Shown one piece after another: positions 50,401 through 64,000 of a stretch of DNA of 64,000 nucleotides (the stretch's first letter is position 1; each line of letters starts with the position of its first letter). Source of the DNA: Nectonema munidae. Taxonomy: Eukaryota; Nematomorpha; Nectonematoida; Nectonematidae. The position numbers were made by a program, and so were the translations under genes. The notes under the pieces are model-generated. The model made no database searches, was not told the origin of the DNA, and was given only the letters and a program-made list of their open reading frames with translations. The stretch covers positions 129,001 to 193,000 of the forward strand of contig JAUIRK010000905.1 of assembly GCA_030549495.1 (NCBI GenBank). The letters are read 5' to 3'.

Positions 50401-53400
50401 AAAGAGCATTAGATGAACTTAAAGCATCATAAAAATTCAATTAGAGTTCAAAAATTGATTTATTTGCACCAGTTTTATTGTTTTTTTCTTTTGAAAGTCC
50501 ATTTTACACGTGCTCCAATATTGAAAATGATCTATCGAGACCTATCCTATTGAGAGTGCTATCTTTTATAAGTTAATTTTTTTTGTAATTTTCAAAATTA
50601 GTGGTCTGGAAATACCACGGGAGACCAATACTTTATATTTTTTTTTACAAAATTGGTGAAATTTAAATACTATACTTCCAGCGAAAATATTTTAATTAAA
50701 TTTGCATCGCATATACACTAGTTTAAAAAAATCCTAAATTATTGGGGGGGGGGGGTGGGGTGGAATAGGCTTTTCATTTGAAAATGAAGTAGTTTACCAG
50801 GCACATTAGAGGAATTGATGAAACGATATTTGATTGATAGAGAAAACAACTGGAAACAAATAAGTGAAGGTTTTATAGTTTTATATGAGTGAATGTAGTC
50901 AGTCTGAAGGAAAAGAGTCTACTAGACACCCTGCCATGTTTATATGAAAAAATGTGATTGATTCAGGGGCGCACATCTTTGAAATTATTGGAGGCCTCTC
51001 CAATATTGGGGCGTCTTCCAAAAAAGACAACAAATTCAAAAACTGATGAAAGAAGATGCATCTCTCACTCTGTATCGCTGTTTGTTTTCTAGTAGTTTAG
51101 TTTTTCTTTAATGAGTTTTAATCAATTTTAGAATTTCAAATTCATTCCTTTTGCCATTTTATCGCGTTTTTCGTCACTTTTGCTTTGGTTGAAAATAACC
51201 TTTTCGTTTTAGTTATTAACTGAGTCGCAAATGAAAGGTGTTCGAGCAAGGATTCCAACTAAATCTGATAGCAAACTCCTTTTTTAACTTTATTGTCTTT
51301 TTTCCTGCTTATATCGCCAAAATTATATTCTTAGAAAATTTATGTTAAGTTAATTAGATGGAATTCCATTTAATGCTGAGAATCAAAAAGGAAGAATTCT
51401 TTACTTAGGAAAGTATCAAGTGAGACTGGCTCTCGAATGTTGATAATGAAAAATACTTATATATGTTGTCTTAAAAAAGATCCCAACATTCGTATTTTAT
51501 ACATTGAATTAATAATGCAAAAAATAGGCAATCCAATACTTGTAGGATACGAAGGATGTGTGATCAACGATTCTCACTATTTTACTCTTATTTTTCCTTA
51601 AATAGTGAACTATTGCAAACATCCTTCCTCTCGTGATGATGATGATAATGTCAACGATGACCAGACTACGAGGAAAAAGCTCTCTTATTCTTTGCCGTTG
51701 CGACAAGCTATCTCCTCTAATAATATTACTTCGACTATGTATTACTATTTAATTTGTGACAAACTTTCTTCCCCAAACATAAAGCTTGATCAATACCTGT
51801 ATCTTCATGCAACCTCCAACAACGTGAGACTTTTTTCATTTTTACGTTTTATACTGTTAAGTTCAGTTTCGAAGATTGAAATCAAATGCTAATGCTTTTT
51901 GCTGATTTGTTTTAAATTTAATTTTCGAGTTTATTTCTTATCAGTGAAAGCGTCCATCTACTCACCTAAAACATTCATTATATTATATAATTTCGTGACA
52001 TTTTCAAAAAGTCGCTAACTGCATTTTTTATGCTATTTCGAAGTATTATTGTCCACTTATGGAAAAACGGTCAATGAAAATCAAATGTATATATTTTTCA
52101 ATAAAGTTTATAAATTATCTGTAAATAACTTACAACACAGCCTCTATTTTAGATAAACACATTAAAACTCATATTGCTTTTCAATTTAGAACACGTAAAG
52201 CGCTTACATCTATAATTTTATTAATAAACGTGGCTATCTGGTTAAAATGTCAGTTAAAATTTTGATTGATAGTGAAATTTCCTCTAATCCTTCGAATTTT
52301 TATTAAGTCATATTTATATTAAATTTATCTTTCTGGGCTGAGTTTTCGCACCTAATGTGTATAATGTCTAAAAGTGACATTCGAATGTCTAAGTTATGGC
52401 TGAAAATCAGGTTATACAGGCATCTGCTTTTCCTTTATTTCAAGCACTTGCTACTTCTAGATTATGTTGGAATTCATTTTCTACTGTATCATCCATGGTC
52501 TTTCTCATAACAAAACAAATTTGACTTAGACGAAAAGGCTTTGATTTCCTATTTTAAACTTTTGAAATTATCTTTTTAAAGTTGGTTTCAGTTTTTGTAT
52601 CCATTTGCATATTCATAATAGAGTCAACATATAATTGTGTTTTCTATGTCTTATAGTATTTTTAATGTTTCCTAATTCAAATTCTTTATTAGGCTCCGTT
52701 CTCTTCATTAGACTTAGTCAATAACCTGCATTATAAGGAGCACTTTCAGTTATAAACATTTTTAGAAAAAAAGATGAGGAACCCAAACCTGGATTGTGTA
52801 GGGATAAGAATAATTGCGTTCTTGCTAAACATCATTTCACTTTGAAGAATAAGTCTTTCTTTGGCACTCATTAGGTCATTTGAGTCTGCTAAGTAAGAAA
52901 CTATGATATAAGAGGATATGATACAAGAAAGTGTTTGATACCGTAATAAAATTCAAAGATTTTTAGCTACATGTTTCACTTCACCCTTGTACTTTATGTT
53001 TCTTTTTTTAGAAGAACTTGGTTGTTCTTGAATTTTTACTTTTGAATGGCTTTCAAATTGACTGCAAAAATGATGATGGTGAGACGTTGCTTCATCTTGC
53101 ATGCAAACTCGGAAATACAGGGTAACATGTCCTCTTTTATCCTTCAAATTTCTTATGTATCGCTACATTTCATAACTATTCGTATTCTTTTGTTTGATCC
53201 TAAATAGAATGATCAAGTCGTGACCTTCTTAACCTATGTTTTTATATTTTTTAAAATGAACTATCACGTATCGTGAGATATGTTCCTGATATTACAAATT
53301 GTAGCTTAAGGTCACCATTTAGAAGATGTCCATCTCGATTCGACAGTCTTGAGTTAAAACCTTACGAGTCTTCCGTAGGTATTAAAGCACCAAAACATCA

Positions 53401-56400
53401 TGTTTGTTAATGAAATACATCTATAAGTCGATGTGTTCTACCATGAAGCATTGTTTTTGTTTTTGCTTGCAATATTCTTGTTTTATTTGAATAATATCAA
53501 TTTTTTATGATTCTCCATTTTTATTTATTTCCACTAGGCCCTCTCTAACCAATGATCAAACTCCTTCGACTGTCTCTAGTATCTCCACCTAAGTATTTCC
53601 CGATACTTCCATTCCCCATCCCTAAAAATGAATTGGATTCCCTGGGTGGAATAACACATACAATGGATTTGTTTAAAGGCAACATTTTTATTGCATTAGA
53701 CTGCATTTGATTTATATTTTCCTGGCATTCATTTATAAATAGTAATCATTACACGACTCGGAAGGAAAGCAGAGCATCAATAATTAGTATTTTAAATCTC
53801 TCTACTACAAGAATCGACAATAAATAATGCTCGCCATTACCACTTCTTACATTTCGTGACATCTAGGAATTCAAAATCTCATAATGAAGTTAAGGACCCA
53901 TAACAATAGATTCTTGGGTAGTGTATGAACTTAAATTAATTTAACATAAGGTTTTTATACATTTATATTATAATATGATAAAACTCAAAGTCTGACACGA
54001 TGTAAGTATTTCCAAATTTATTGGAATGTGGTAAGAATTGGCAAATGTATCGAAGAAAATCTTCATTTATTTTTGCAACTAATAATTTCTCTATAATGGC
54101 TTCTTTTTTCAATGCAATAAATTTTTTTATTAAAATTTTTCAATCTATGCACATATATTTGTTTGTCTTCCATGCTTTTTTGTTATGATAATAGTGAACA
54201 GGTTAACCTGCAATATCAAGTCCTTTAAACGATCTCGTTTTTCAAACATACCACTGATATTTGTAAGCAAACAAAAAGTTAATCTTTCTTTGTTGCGCTT
54301 CCCAACACAGTCTTGCCCATGTATAGTTAGTGCACGACTTGGTAAGTATCTGTAGAAGAGAACAGTTTCAATTAAGTTATATTGTTTTCCGTAGAGTATC
54401 CATCTGTAAGATTAGGCAGCCATTTTTTCCATTCTTCTACACTTCCTGAATTGATATCACCCTTTCCCCCATAAATAGCTCCACAAACAAATCATAAGAA
54501 CGCTTAAAATTGTCCAACCAGACCGTTGGAAGCTTTAAAATTTTCGATCTTTTATCTTTAACAACTTTTAAATTTTGCTCTTGTAAGAAAAGCCCTGTTA
54601 TTGGAATATTTTTAGACTGTCTTGTTGAACCAATCTTCAACAAGAAGGTCTTGCGCAAATTCGTTTACGATTAGAGTTAACATTCTTTTCATATATATCT
54701 GATATTTATCTTTATGTTATCTTATTTACCTTATTTTTACTACATTCAAATTTAGATGCTAGATTTCGAAGACTAAATTTTTGAGAAAATGATGGTTAAT
54801 ATATTGCCAAATAGTAACACAAATGAGAGTTTTATAACCTTAGTGAGGAATAAATTGATCTAAAGCTAATACTGTTGTATTACAGAATAAAGAAACAAAA
54901 AAGGCACCATTTTTTGAAGGATATTTAAAAATTTACTATCTATAAAGCCAACATCTGAAGATGTTGAAAGGGTTTTCTAACAAAAGTACAATTTCTCTTG
55001 AATGAATGATAGAACGCTAGTTACTCTTATATTCCTTAACTTTTATTTAAATAAATTTACTTTGACTTGAGAAAATATTTTTGTATATTGTATATATAGC
55101 TTCTCAATTCTCCGTCTAAAAATTAAAATCTGGGGATCACTACAAGGAAGTAGTAGTTGTCTTAATATTGAACTTTTTATTTAGCTATCTCTAAAAATTC
55201 TCATATTTTCGTTTTTTGCGATAACTATAGGAAATTTTTTGTCAGTATGGACATGTATTCTCCAACAAGCATTGATATTCTGTGGTAAGCCAAATTAAAT
55301 TTATAGATGGGAATTCTAATAAGCTGGCAAGTTTTCTTTTGTGATAAACTTTGAATTTGTGAGATGTAAAGTTAACTCCAAAGTTTTAAACTTTTTTTGT
55401 GTAAATCTTTCTTTTTGATCCTGGGGTAGGGTGAGCTGGAGGTGATTGCTTGTTTAATGTGGGTTACATGCTGTATACTCAATAATTAACTTATTTTTAA
55501 GACTAGTGTGTCACTTGATCAAAAAGGGAGCTGATATCGAAGAAAGGACTACTCAAGGACAATCTGCGCTAACAATTGCTATTGAGAACGAAAATGCAGA
55601 TATTGTGACCTTGTAAGAATACGCTTGTTACTCGTCTTGCTTGTATTTAAAAATACGTACTTGACCTTTGAAGGAAATGCCAGCACCGCTTTGCTTTTTA
55701 AACATTTGCTCGATTTTAAATATTTTAACCGATGGGTGGGCGGCAACCTGCGGCGCGTGATCTCCTTTTATGCGGCCTCTCTCCATCTTGAAATTTGAAT
55801 AATTTTATTTAAAATGCTTTTCGTAAGGTAAAAGTATTCAGAACTTCAACTCAAGCATGAAAGTTTAGTGAAGTTAAATGAAAAGGAATGTTAAAAATCA
55901 TGCGAAATAACTGCAGGTAATTAAAAAATTAGACATTGGTATTTGCAATTTGCTTCTATTCTTTTAAAATTTTATTGTGGCTTGCTAAACCCTAGGTAGA
56001 CTTCAAGCCACCATCTCCAAAATTAAAAAAGCAAAAATTGTCATTTTTTCGATTAAAAATTTTTTCCTAAACTTCTAAGGCGGTCAGATCAATTGATCTA
56101 AAGTAAAAATTATATTTGAGAAAATAAAAACGAGCATTATTTTCAAAATATTACAGTGAAATGTCCTTGGATCATTTCGTTTAAAACATAATTTATTTGA
56201 ATAGGAGGGGCATATATACATTTTCCAAGTACATTTTTCTTTTCTAAAATAATTTCTCTTTTTTTAAGTTGAAAAAAAGTAGTCCGATAAAATGAAGCTA
56301 AAATTTTACTTTGGAAAAAAACTATCATAATTCGTTATAGGAAATCTTTTTTTAAGATATTTGAGCAAACCTTGATTCTCTGTCTATGAATCAAGTCTTT

Positions 56401-56824
56401 ATACAACTTAAGATGCTGCACCATTACAACTACCATTTCAGCAGAGCTTAGCGATATTAGAGTTTAACTTGAAAAAGAAGTGTCTAGAAAATATATTTTT
56501 GTAGAATCTATTTTAATTAATAAATATATTTGATCTTCTTTTTAAATAAAGCTGGAGGATTTTGGCTGATGCTGTGTATCAGCGTCTATATGAGAATTAC
56601 ATAGCTTAACTATAATCTTGATCATCACTCTATCTTGTGTTTAGACTTCGTGTTGGAAAACTTCGAAGTGATGACGACGACTTTTTCAGAGGTATTTTAA
56701 ATCTTTTTTTCACATTTTAATTTTCTAATTTTATCACGTTAAAGAAGACAAGACGTTCACAGAAGTTTTCAATGATTTCAAAAATTTGTGCAATTCAACT
56801 TCAAGTAGTCCAAAAAGTAGATGA
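38238..56824 (+). CDS. ACAP-type ArfGAP (BAR-PH-ArfGAP-ankyrin), multi-exon
   Basis: This is a spliced gene for an Arf GTPase-activating protein of the ACAP (centaurin-beta) family. Such proteins bind curved endosomal membranes through BAR and PH domains and stimulate GTP hydrolysis on Arf6. Placed exons with matching phases are 39903-40086, 40143-40187, 42159-42254, 42318-42392, 42450-42577, 43012-43188, 43590-43779, 45547-45635, 48122-48233, 49189-49341, 49402-49733, 51606-51823, 53012-53121, 55502-55612, 56645-56691 and 56745-56824 (TGA). A BAR exon starting at 38238 and a small exon near 52420 are likely, but their 3' edges are unsure. The first roughly 40 BAR residues and the start codon were not found. 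All placed introns are GT/AG. The 43590 exon could instead end at 43731. A polyadenylation signal AATAAA lies at 56940. Confidence 0.85.
39602..39720. mobile_element. TTAA MITE with GAGGACCAG ends
   Basis: The left 'ttagctctttgaggaccag' is mirrored at the right by 'ctggtcctcacagggttaa', which ends in TTAA. The 119-bp size and end structure match a small piggyBac-like MITE. The left TTAA has mutated to TTAG. It lies between ACAP BAR exons. Confidence 0.65.
39903..42392 (+). CDS. ACAP BAR-domain exons (four)
   Basis: Exon 39903-40086 reads [18 protein letters not shown] ... HAAIDYVYQ, matching ACAP2 FKDAKKQFEKVSEEKENAL...HIALDYVLQ. Exon 40143-40187, after a 56-nt intron, reads [15 protein letters not shown], matching INVLQSKRRSEILKSMLSF. 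Exon 42159-42254 has [17 protein letters not shown], and exon 42318-42392 has [20 protein letters not shown], matching the last BAR helix (DLGAQLDRLV). All junctions are phase 0. The 1971-nt intron before 42159 carries a MITE. Confidence 0.8.
41820..42053. mobile_element. MITE-like block in ACAP intron
   Basis: The minus strand begins 'gtacagaaagtccttgcata', then 'acgcggttaattgatcgcga'. At the left edge, 'gctataacgtggttttt' mirrors 'ttgcataacgcggtt'. The text resembles mariner/pogo-type MITEs that carry 'ttgcataacgcggttaa' ends. Boundaries are approximate. Confidence 0.45.
42450..43731 (+). CDS. ACAP PH-domain exons (three)
   Basis: Exon 42450-42577 ends [17 protein letters not shown]. Exon 43012-43188 starts [14 protein letters not shown] and has '[20 protein letters not shown]'. 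Exon 43590 onward reads [20 protein letters not shown]. Together they form a complete PH domain, with the conserved Trp in ASWIKAL, nearly collinear with ACAP2 (MEGYLFKRASNAFKTWNRRWF...ERRFCFEVVSP). An acceptor at 43590 rather than further upstream gives the best match. The 43590 exon ends at 43731 (gtaaat) or 43779 (gtggtc), both phase 0. Confidence 0.85.
42819..42923. mobile_element. TTAA MITE family A, copy 3 (shortened)
   Basis: Flanked by TTAA on both sides. It carries 'aaacggagacaatttttgtt' and 'tgtagagtcgataattgt', which align with the matching half of copy 2 at 11466-11604. It is inside the ACAP intron before exon 43012. Confidence 0.6.
43780..45546. other. ACAP intron, AT-rich with simple-repeat-like text
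   Basis: No gene. Between 44000 and 44770 short blocks of the type 'ttgactttttg' and 'ttgactttatt' recur irregularly, probably a decayed tandem or simple repeat. Confidence 0.4.
45547..45635 (+). CDS. ACAP linker exon between PH and ArfGAP (probable)
   Basis: After acceptor 'tttctttttttaag', the reading [20 protein letters not shown] continues to 'PDESLPPS' and a 'gtaatt' donor. The phases fit both neighbours: phase 0 in, and two bases out to the ArfGAP exon at 48122. The Ser-rich content suits the variable PH-ArfGAP linker of ACAPs. Confidence 0.65.
45700..46070. repeat. GC-richer block in ACAP intron, possible dispersed repeat
   Basis: This 370-bp stretch has a base composition quite unlike the AT-rich intron. 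It is terminated sharply near 45700 and 46070 by AT-rich DNA. It has no long ORF or splice-compatible exon and no homologous copy elsewhere in the window. It may be a SINE or other young repeat of a type I do not recognise. Confidence 0.35.
46071..48121. other. ACAP intron remainder
   Basis: AT-rich. Holds a short 'gcgagccgcacaaaaaccct' block near 46415 that looks like a hAT terminal fragment, and a complete TTAA MITE at 47590. No other gene is seen. Confidence 0.4.
47590..47727. mobile_element. TTAA MITE family A, copy 4 (complete)
   Basis: A 138-bp element bounded by TTAA on both sides: TTAACCGGTTAACGGTCAG at the left and CTCAGGTAGGGGGTTAA at the right. The interior shares 'tacaaatcttctgctttaca' and 'atatcgtctgattatt' with the copies at 153-277 and 11466. 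It is the best-preserved copy in the window. Confidence 0.75.
48122..49733 (+). CDS. ACAP ArfGAP-domain exons (three)
   Basis: Exon 48122-48233 encodes [20 protein letters not shown] and then [12 protein letters not shown], giving the CX2CX16CX2C zinc finger and the conserved Arg of the catalytic finger. The usual CSGIHR is CSAIHR here. Exon 49189-49341 gives [17 protein letters not shown], and exon 49402-49733 completes the domain with '[12 protein letters not shown]'. A low-complexity Ser/Thr/Asn linker of about 90 residues follows. Nothing catalytic appears lost, so the GAP should be active. Confidence 0.9.
49734..51605. other. ACAP intron, no gene
   Basis: AT-rich. A 12-base G tract lies at 50744-50755, followed by 'tggggtgg'. 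No repeat family is recognised. Confidence 0.45.
51606..56824 (+). CDS. ACAP linker, ankyrin and C-terminal exons
   Basis: Exon 51606-51823 is an Asp- and Ser-rich linker ending '[14 protein letters not shown]'. Exon 53012-53121 holds an ankyrin repeat ([31 protein letters not shown]). Exon 55502-55612 holds the next repeat ([29 protein letters not shown]), matching ACAP2 LFLKRGANQHATDEEGKDPLSIAVEAANADIVTL. Exons 56645-56691 and 56745-56824 give the acidic tail with '[12 protein letters not shown]', like ACAP2 TYQDIFRDFSQM. A candidate exon at 52420-52485 or 52420-52497 ([13 protein letters not shown]) matches the KATPLIQAVLGGS part of the preceding ankyrin repeat. Confidence 0.85.
53122..54184. 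other. ACAP intron, no gene recognised
   Basis: AT-rich text without coding signal in either strand. It lies between ankyrin-encoding exons. Confidence 0.4.
54185..54680 (-). pseudogene. pogo/Tigger-like transposase relic
   Basis: The minus-strand reading includes '[18 protein letters not shown]' (the CENPB-type helix-turn-helix, usually R.NIPVSGP.L..KAL). '[19 protein letters not shown]' follows (usual FKAS.GWL..FK.R..I). Downstream of it are '[13 protein letters not shown]' and '[12 protein letters not shown]', corresponding to the start of the DDE domain. Frame changes and stops are frequent. It lies antisense in the ACAP intron. Confidence 0.6.
55613..56644. other. ACAP intron with a hAT-end-like patch
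   Basis: Near 55735-55795, 'ggtgggcggcaacctgcggc' and 'tgcggcctctctcc' stand out in AT-rich DNA. They resemble terminal sequence of hAT elements. Otherwise nothing is recognised. Confidence 0.35.
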
Positions 56825-56939
56825 TAAAAGCCTTCCTATTTTATTGTTTTTACTTTTTAAACTTGTTTTGAGCTTTTTTATTATACATTTATACAATATA
56901 TTATCCAATTTACTATTTTTGCCAAAATATTTATAGAGA

Positions 56940-56945
56940 AATAAA
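56940..56945 (+). terminator. Polyadenylation signal of the ACAP gene
   Basis: AATAAA 116 bp past the ACAP stop codon, in the right orientation. Confidence 0.5.
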
Positions 56946-57450
56946 GAAAGCATTTTTACATTTTTAACGCAAAAATTTCCTATTACAAAATTTTGACGTT
57001 GATGATTATTTAATCTATAATTTAATCAGTAAAGAATTATAACTTTCAAGCATAGATTTTTAACATAAAGTCTTAAAAAATGAGGCTTATCCAAAAAAGA
57101 CCTTAGTCAATGAATAGTAAAAAGACTGCTTAAAAAATATGAGAAGTTTACAAAAGTATAGAAATGCAAGCAATGATGTTACTTGTGCTGAGAAAATCAA
57201 TTGAAAAAGCAATAAGACTACATTACATCAAACCCTTCCATCGCTTGTTCGGTGTAACACATGTGCATAAAAATAATATAAGCTATAAAATATTGCCTAG
57301 AAATTACATAAAAATGAAGTTCACTTATTTGCAATATGTATTTGTGGAGTACAGTATGTTATCTATTACAGTCTTACTTTTCCTTTAATGAAGCAAAACC
57401 AATGGTCCAAATAAGTTTATACAATCCAATATTCAATTTATAATACATAT

Positions 57451-57759
57451 TTATAGTTTAAATATAACTTGTACTTGAGGAAATTGACAGAACGATTCAT
57501 AGATTTTTTGTAAAAAAGAAAAATAAAACATTAAATTTAACAACGAATGGGTTGTAAAAATATTTTTGGACAAAGTATTTGTATTAATATATGATTTTCC
57601 ATTCGTTTTACAATAACAACATAAAAATAAAGTATGATCCTTGAAAACAAATTTCCCACACTCACTACACTTTCTTGTTCCCCTTTTTCTAGGCGTACAA
57701 TTAGTCAGCTCGCATGGCCTGAGTGGCCATGCACTATTTTGATTCAAAAATTTTAACAA
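57451..57759 (-). pseudogene. piggyBac cysteine-rich C-terminal fragment
   Basis: The minus-strand reading 'RPCELTNCTPRKRGTRKCSE', 'CGKFVFKDHTLFLCCYCKTN' has the CxxC...H...CxxC spacing of the RING-like C-terminal domain of piggyBac transposases. It is separate from, and downstream of, the piggyBac relic at 58346-59206, which has its own such domain. Two copies are therefore represented. Confidence 0.6.
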
Positions 57760-58345
57760 AAATAAAGCAGATATTGAAAAATTAGTACCATGTAAATTTC
57801 AAAATAGTTATTTGAAACAACATTATAGCAAAAAAAGTTTGAATTATAGAGGCATATAAATTTGACTTAGAAAAAATAAAAATTAACGCATCTATGTAAT
57901 TTTTTGTTTTATCATTTTTTCAATTTAGACAAGTTTTGAAAATTCATACAACCAAATATAAAAGTAAAAAAGTTCTTCGATAAAACCTAGTCACTTTGAA
58001 AGTGTTGATGTTATTTTTATGAAAATTACAGAAAATAGTCTAAATTATGTATCAAAAACAGAAATTGAGTGAAAAAAGTAAGAAAAAGCAATACAATCAG
58101 GATATTTTTGTTTTATTCGAACAACTTTGAGAATTTTATCACATCCATTTCGAATATGAAAGTATTTTTTTGTAAAACTATTTCATTGCTAATAAAAGAA
58201 CTAATTACGACAATAGCCAGTTTTTCGAATAAAATAAAAGTAAATAAGAACTTTTCATTTGACATAGAAAGTCAAAATCAACTATAGTAGAGAAAAAATA
58301 TGAAACAGTGTTTTATATTTTATTGCAAAAAAGGTAAACTACGAT

Positions 58346-59206
58346 TCAATTGCAAACATCGTCAAAACAGACTTTACACAAAACTTTCTTGTGTTCTTCA
58401 CAACAGTTCAATAGACAGATGTTACATCTTTGGAAGACTCTCTTTTTGTTTTCTTTGCAAATTTGACACGGACCTCTTTTCCTTACAGAACTAATGGTAA
58501 CACTTTCAGGTTTATGAATTCCATAAGATTTCAGAATTAATCTAACCTCAGAAGGTATGTTTCTATTTTGAACATATATTTTCATAGAAACCTCTGCCAT
58601 TTGTGAAATTACACTTCTCCTTCCACTGTATTTTCTATAAAATTTCCTACTACTTGAAGTTGAGGGTTGTTTTTTCAAGTTTTCTTCTAATATATTGTAT
58701 GTTCAGCTATGACCTCCAAGTAGTTCGACCAAACAACCATAGGCCATCGTCTAGATGTTCTATAGGTAGTAAACTTTCTTAGCATTTGGTTAGCTTTATC
58801 AACCCCTGATTTTACGTTATTATATGTATCAATAGATTCAGGTAATCGTTTAGGTCCTATTAGTTCCATCTCTAAAATATTGGTTACTCATCATCAAAAC
58901 TGCTTTAAAATTTCTTTTCGCATGCTTTCTAGGGATATATGCTACTAAAGATGAGCAACTTGAAAAGAGAGTCCTCGATTCACATTCTTGTAGTTTCAAA
59001 GTTTTCAAATGTTTTTTCTTAAAAATGGAAAAGTTTCTCTCCTTGGTCCATTTACATAACTTATGATCCATAAAAAACCTATCAGTGCAAATCTCAATAC
59101 CTAAAGGTAACTCTGCTTTCTCAACAATCTCAGTTGAGAAAGCAGAGTTACAATTTTTTTTTGACAATTTCAGTATCACTAAAGTAATTTTTTTTTTACC
59201 AAACAT
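58346..59206 (-). pseudogene. piggyBac transposase relic
   Basis: The minus-strand segments are in order. 'SSLVAYIPRKHAKRNFKAVL' corresponds to piggyBac TLVSYVPKK...VLLLS. 'ESIDTYNNVKSGVDKANQML' then 'YRTSRRWPMVVWSNYLEV' is the diagnostic YN..K.GVD..D.....RRWP motif. A C-terminal cysteine-rich domain follows (RGPCQICKENKKRVFQRCNI, then C-x6-H-x5-C-x2-C). A frame change lies near 58860 and another separates the tail. A further open segment at 59506-59754 may be a more decayed N-terminal part. Confidence 0.8.
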
Positions 59207-60153
59207 TAGATTGATCCTTTTTATTAATGTTATAATTTTAAAATGTCAATTTTAGTAGAGTCTTATTTGTGACATTCTATGAAATACTATTAAGATGATA
59301 TGGTATGCATATTTACTCGAAGGTAATAAAATTTAACAAGTACAATTTAAAATGATTGTGACCTAGGTTTTCGTTTGCTTTAGGAGAGATGCAACATAAT
59401 TAAAGTAGTCTCCATAAAAATTCATAGAACAATCAACCTTATCTATTCTCCTTAGCCTAACATTTTACATTTACCTCTTTCATTTTATGGGGGACTAAAT
59501 TCCTTTTAAAAAACTAAAGTTGTCCCAAACAGGATAGAAGCAACCATATAATATCTCAATATAAATTGTCGGGTAGAATGATTTTCTTGGTAGGTGGAGA
59601 AATACAGAAGTTGGCGATATTTAGGACTCTGTCTATCACAAAGAAAGGATGTCTTCATCAATCTGTGCAACAATTGAAAAATAGAGTTCTGTATTTCTAC
59701 TAGAACCGATTTTCTCACATCTAATAATGGATTATACTCATACGACTTTGCCATAATGGCCTTTCTATCAATGGCTGCTTAGCAGATAAGTATACGTAGA
59801 TAACCTGTTGAGCGGTTTAAACAACAGAATCTACATGGTTGAATAAGTCCTAATAGAAGTAATCAAATTAACCAAACAGTGTCATAAACATTATATATTT
59901 TGTTAAAATGTTCTTAATCATCAAACTATTGATCGATTTACTATGAACCTGAAATTTTCAATTGCTTTAAAGAGATCAATATCTCATTACTGATATTTTT
60001 CTTTTAAAAAATTAAAAAAGAAGTATTTATTCTAAAAATGGGTAAAATTTAACGTAAAAATAAATAACAGCTAAAAATTTGAAAGGATAAAAGAGTTAAA
60101 AAACGTAAAGAGATTAATTCTCAATGGAAGAATTTGACTAGATGCGTGGGTAT

Positions 60154-64000
<3,847 letters not shown>

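Overview
This is an AT-rich (clearly over 60 % A+T), repeat-laden animal nuclear window. Spliced genes with GT/AG introns, an ACAP-type ArfGAP gene, a BCL7-type gene, a GMP reductase gene, and animal-type hAT, piggyBac, pogo and non-LTR elements all point to a metazoan. The general look resembles a small arthropod with a bloated AT-rich genome, such as a copepod or sea louse, but that placement is inference.

Layout. 1-34.5 kb is almost entirely mobile-element debris. It holds TTAA-flanked piggyBac-like MITEs, a hAT (ZBED/Charlie-like) relic at 4.0-6.2 kb, LINE relics at 7.3-8.3 and 13.5-13.9 kb, and a minus-strand LINE at 14.4-20.9 kb. That LINE is split by a young LTR retrotransposon (16488-20090) with two identical 233-bp LTRs. 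A second hAT relic lies at about 22.05-25.6 kb and a hAT-like MITE at 25779-26238. A 700-bp foldback element sits at 28276-28982, a piggyBac relic at 29.9-31.0 kb and a tRNA-derived SINE at 32.46-32.61 kb. The one host-type gene here is a compact, single-exon BCL7-like ORF at 26864-27172. Two LINE relics lie head to head at 34.55-36.8 and 36.8-37.7 kb.

38.2-56.8 kb holds a plus-strand ACAP (Arf-GAP with coiled-coil/BAR, PH, ArfGAP and ankyrin domains) gene. Most exons could be placed with consistent splice phases. The 5' end and a few exons are unresolved. Its introns range from about 56 nt to over 2 kb and carry MITEs and a pogo relic.

56.9-60.1 kb is the convergent spacer and holds piggyBac transposase remains. 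60154-63840 holds the last three exons of a minus-strand GMP reductase gene whose 5' exons lie beyond the window. Its introns carry a SINE copy and a hAT-type MITE with a clean target-site duplication.

I found no CRISPR array, operon, phage, gene cluster or other coordinated novel system. The points most worth a second look are the intronless short BCL7-like gene, the three-copy SINE family, the four-copy TTAA MITE family, the foldback element, the nested young LTR element, and an unrecognised ORF block at 11.6-12.1 kb.
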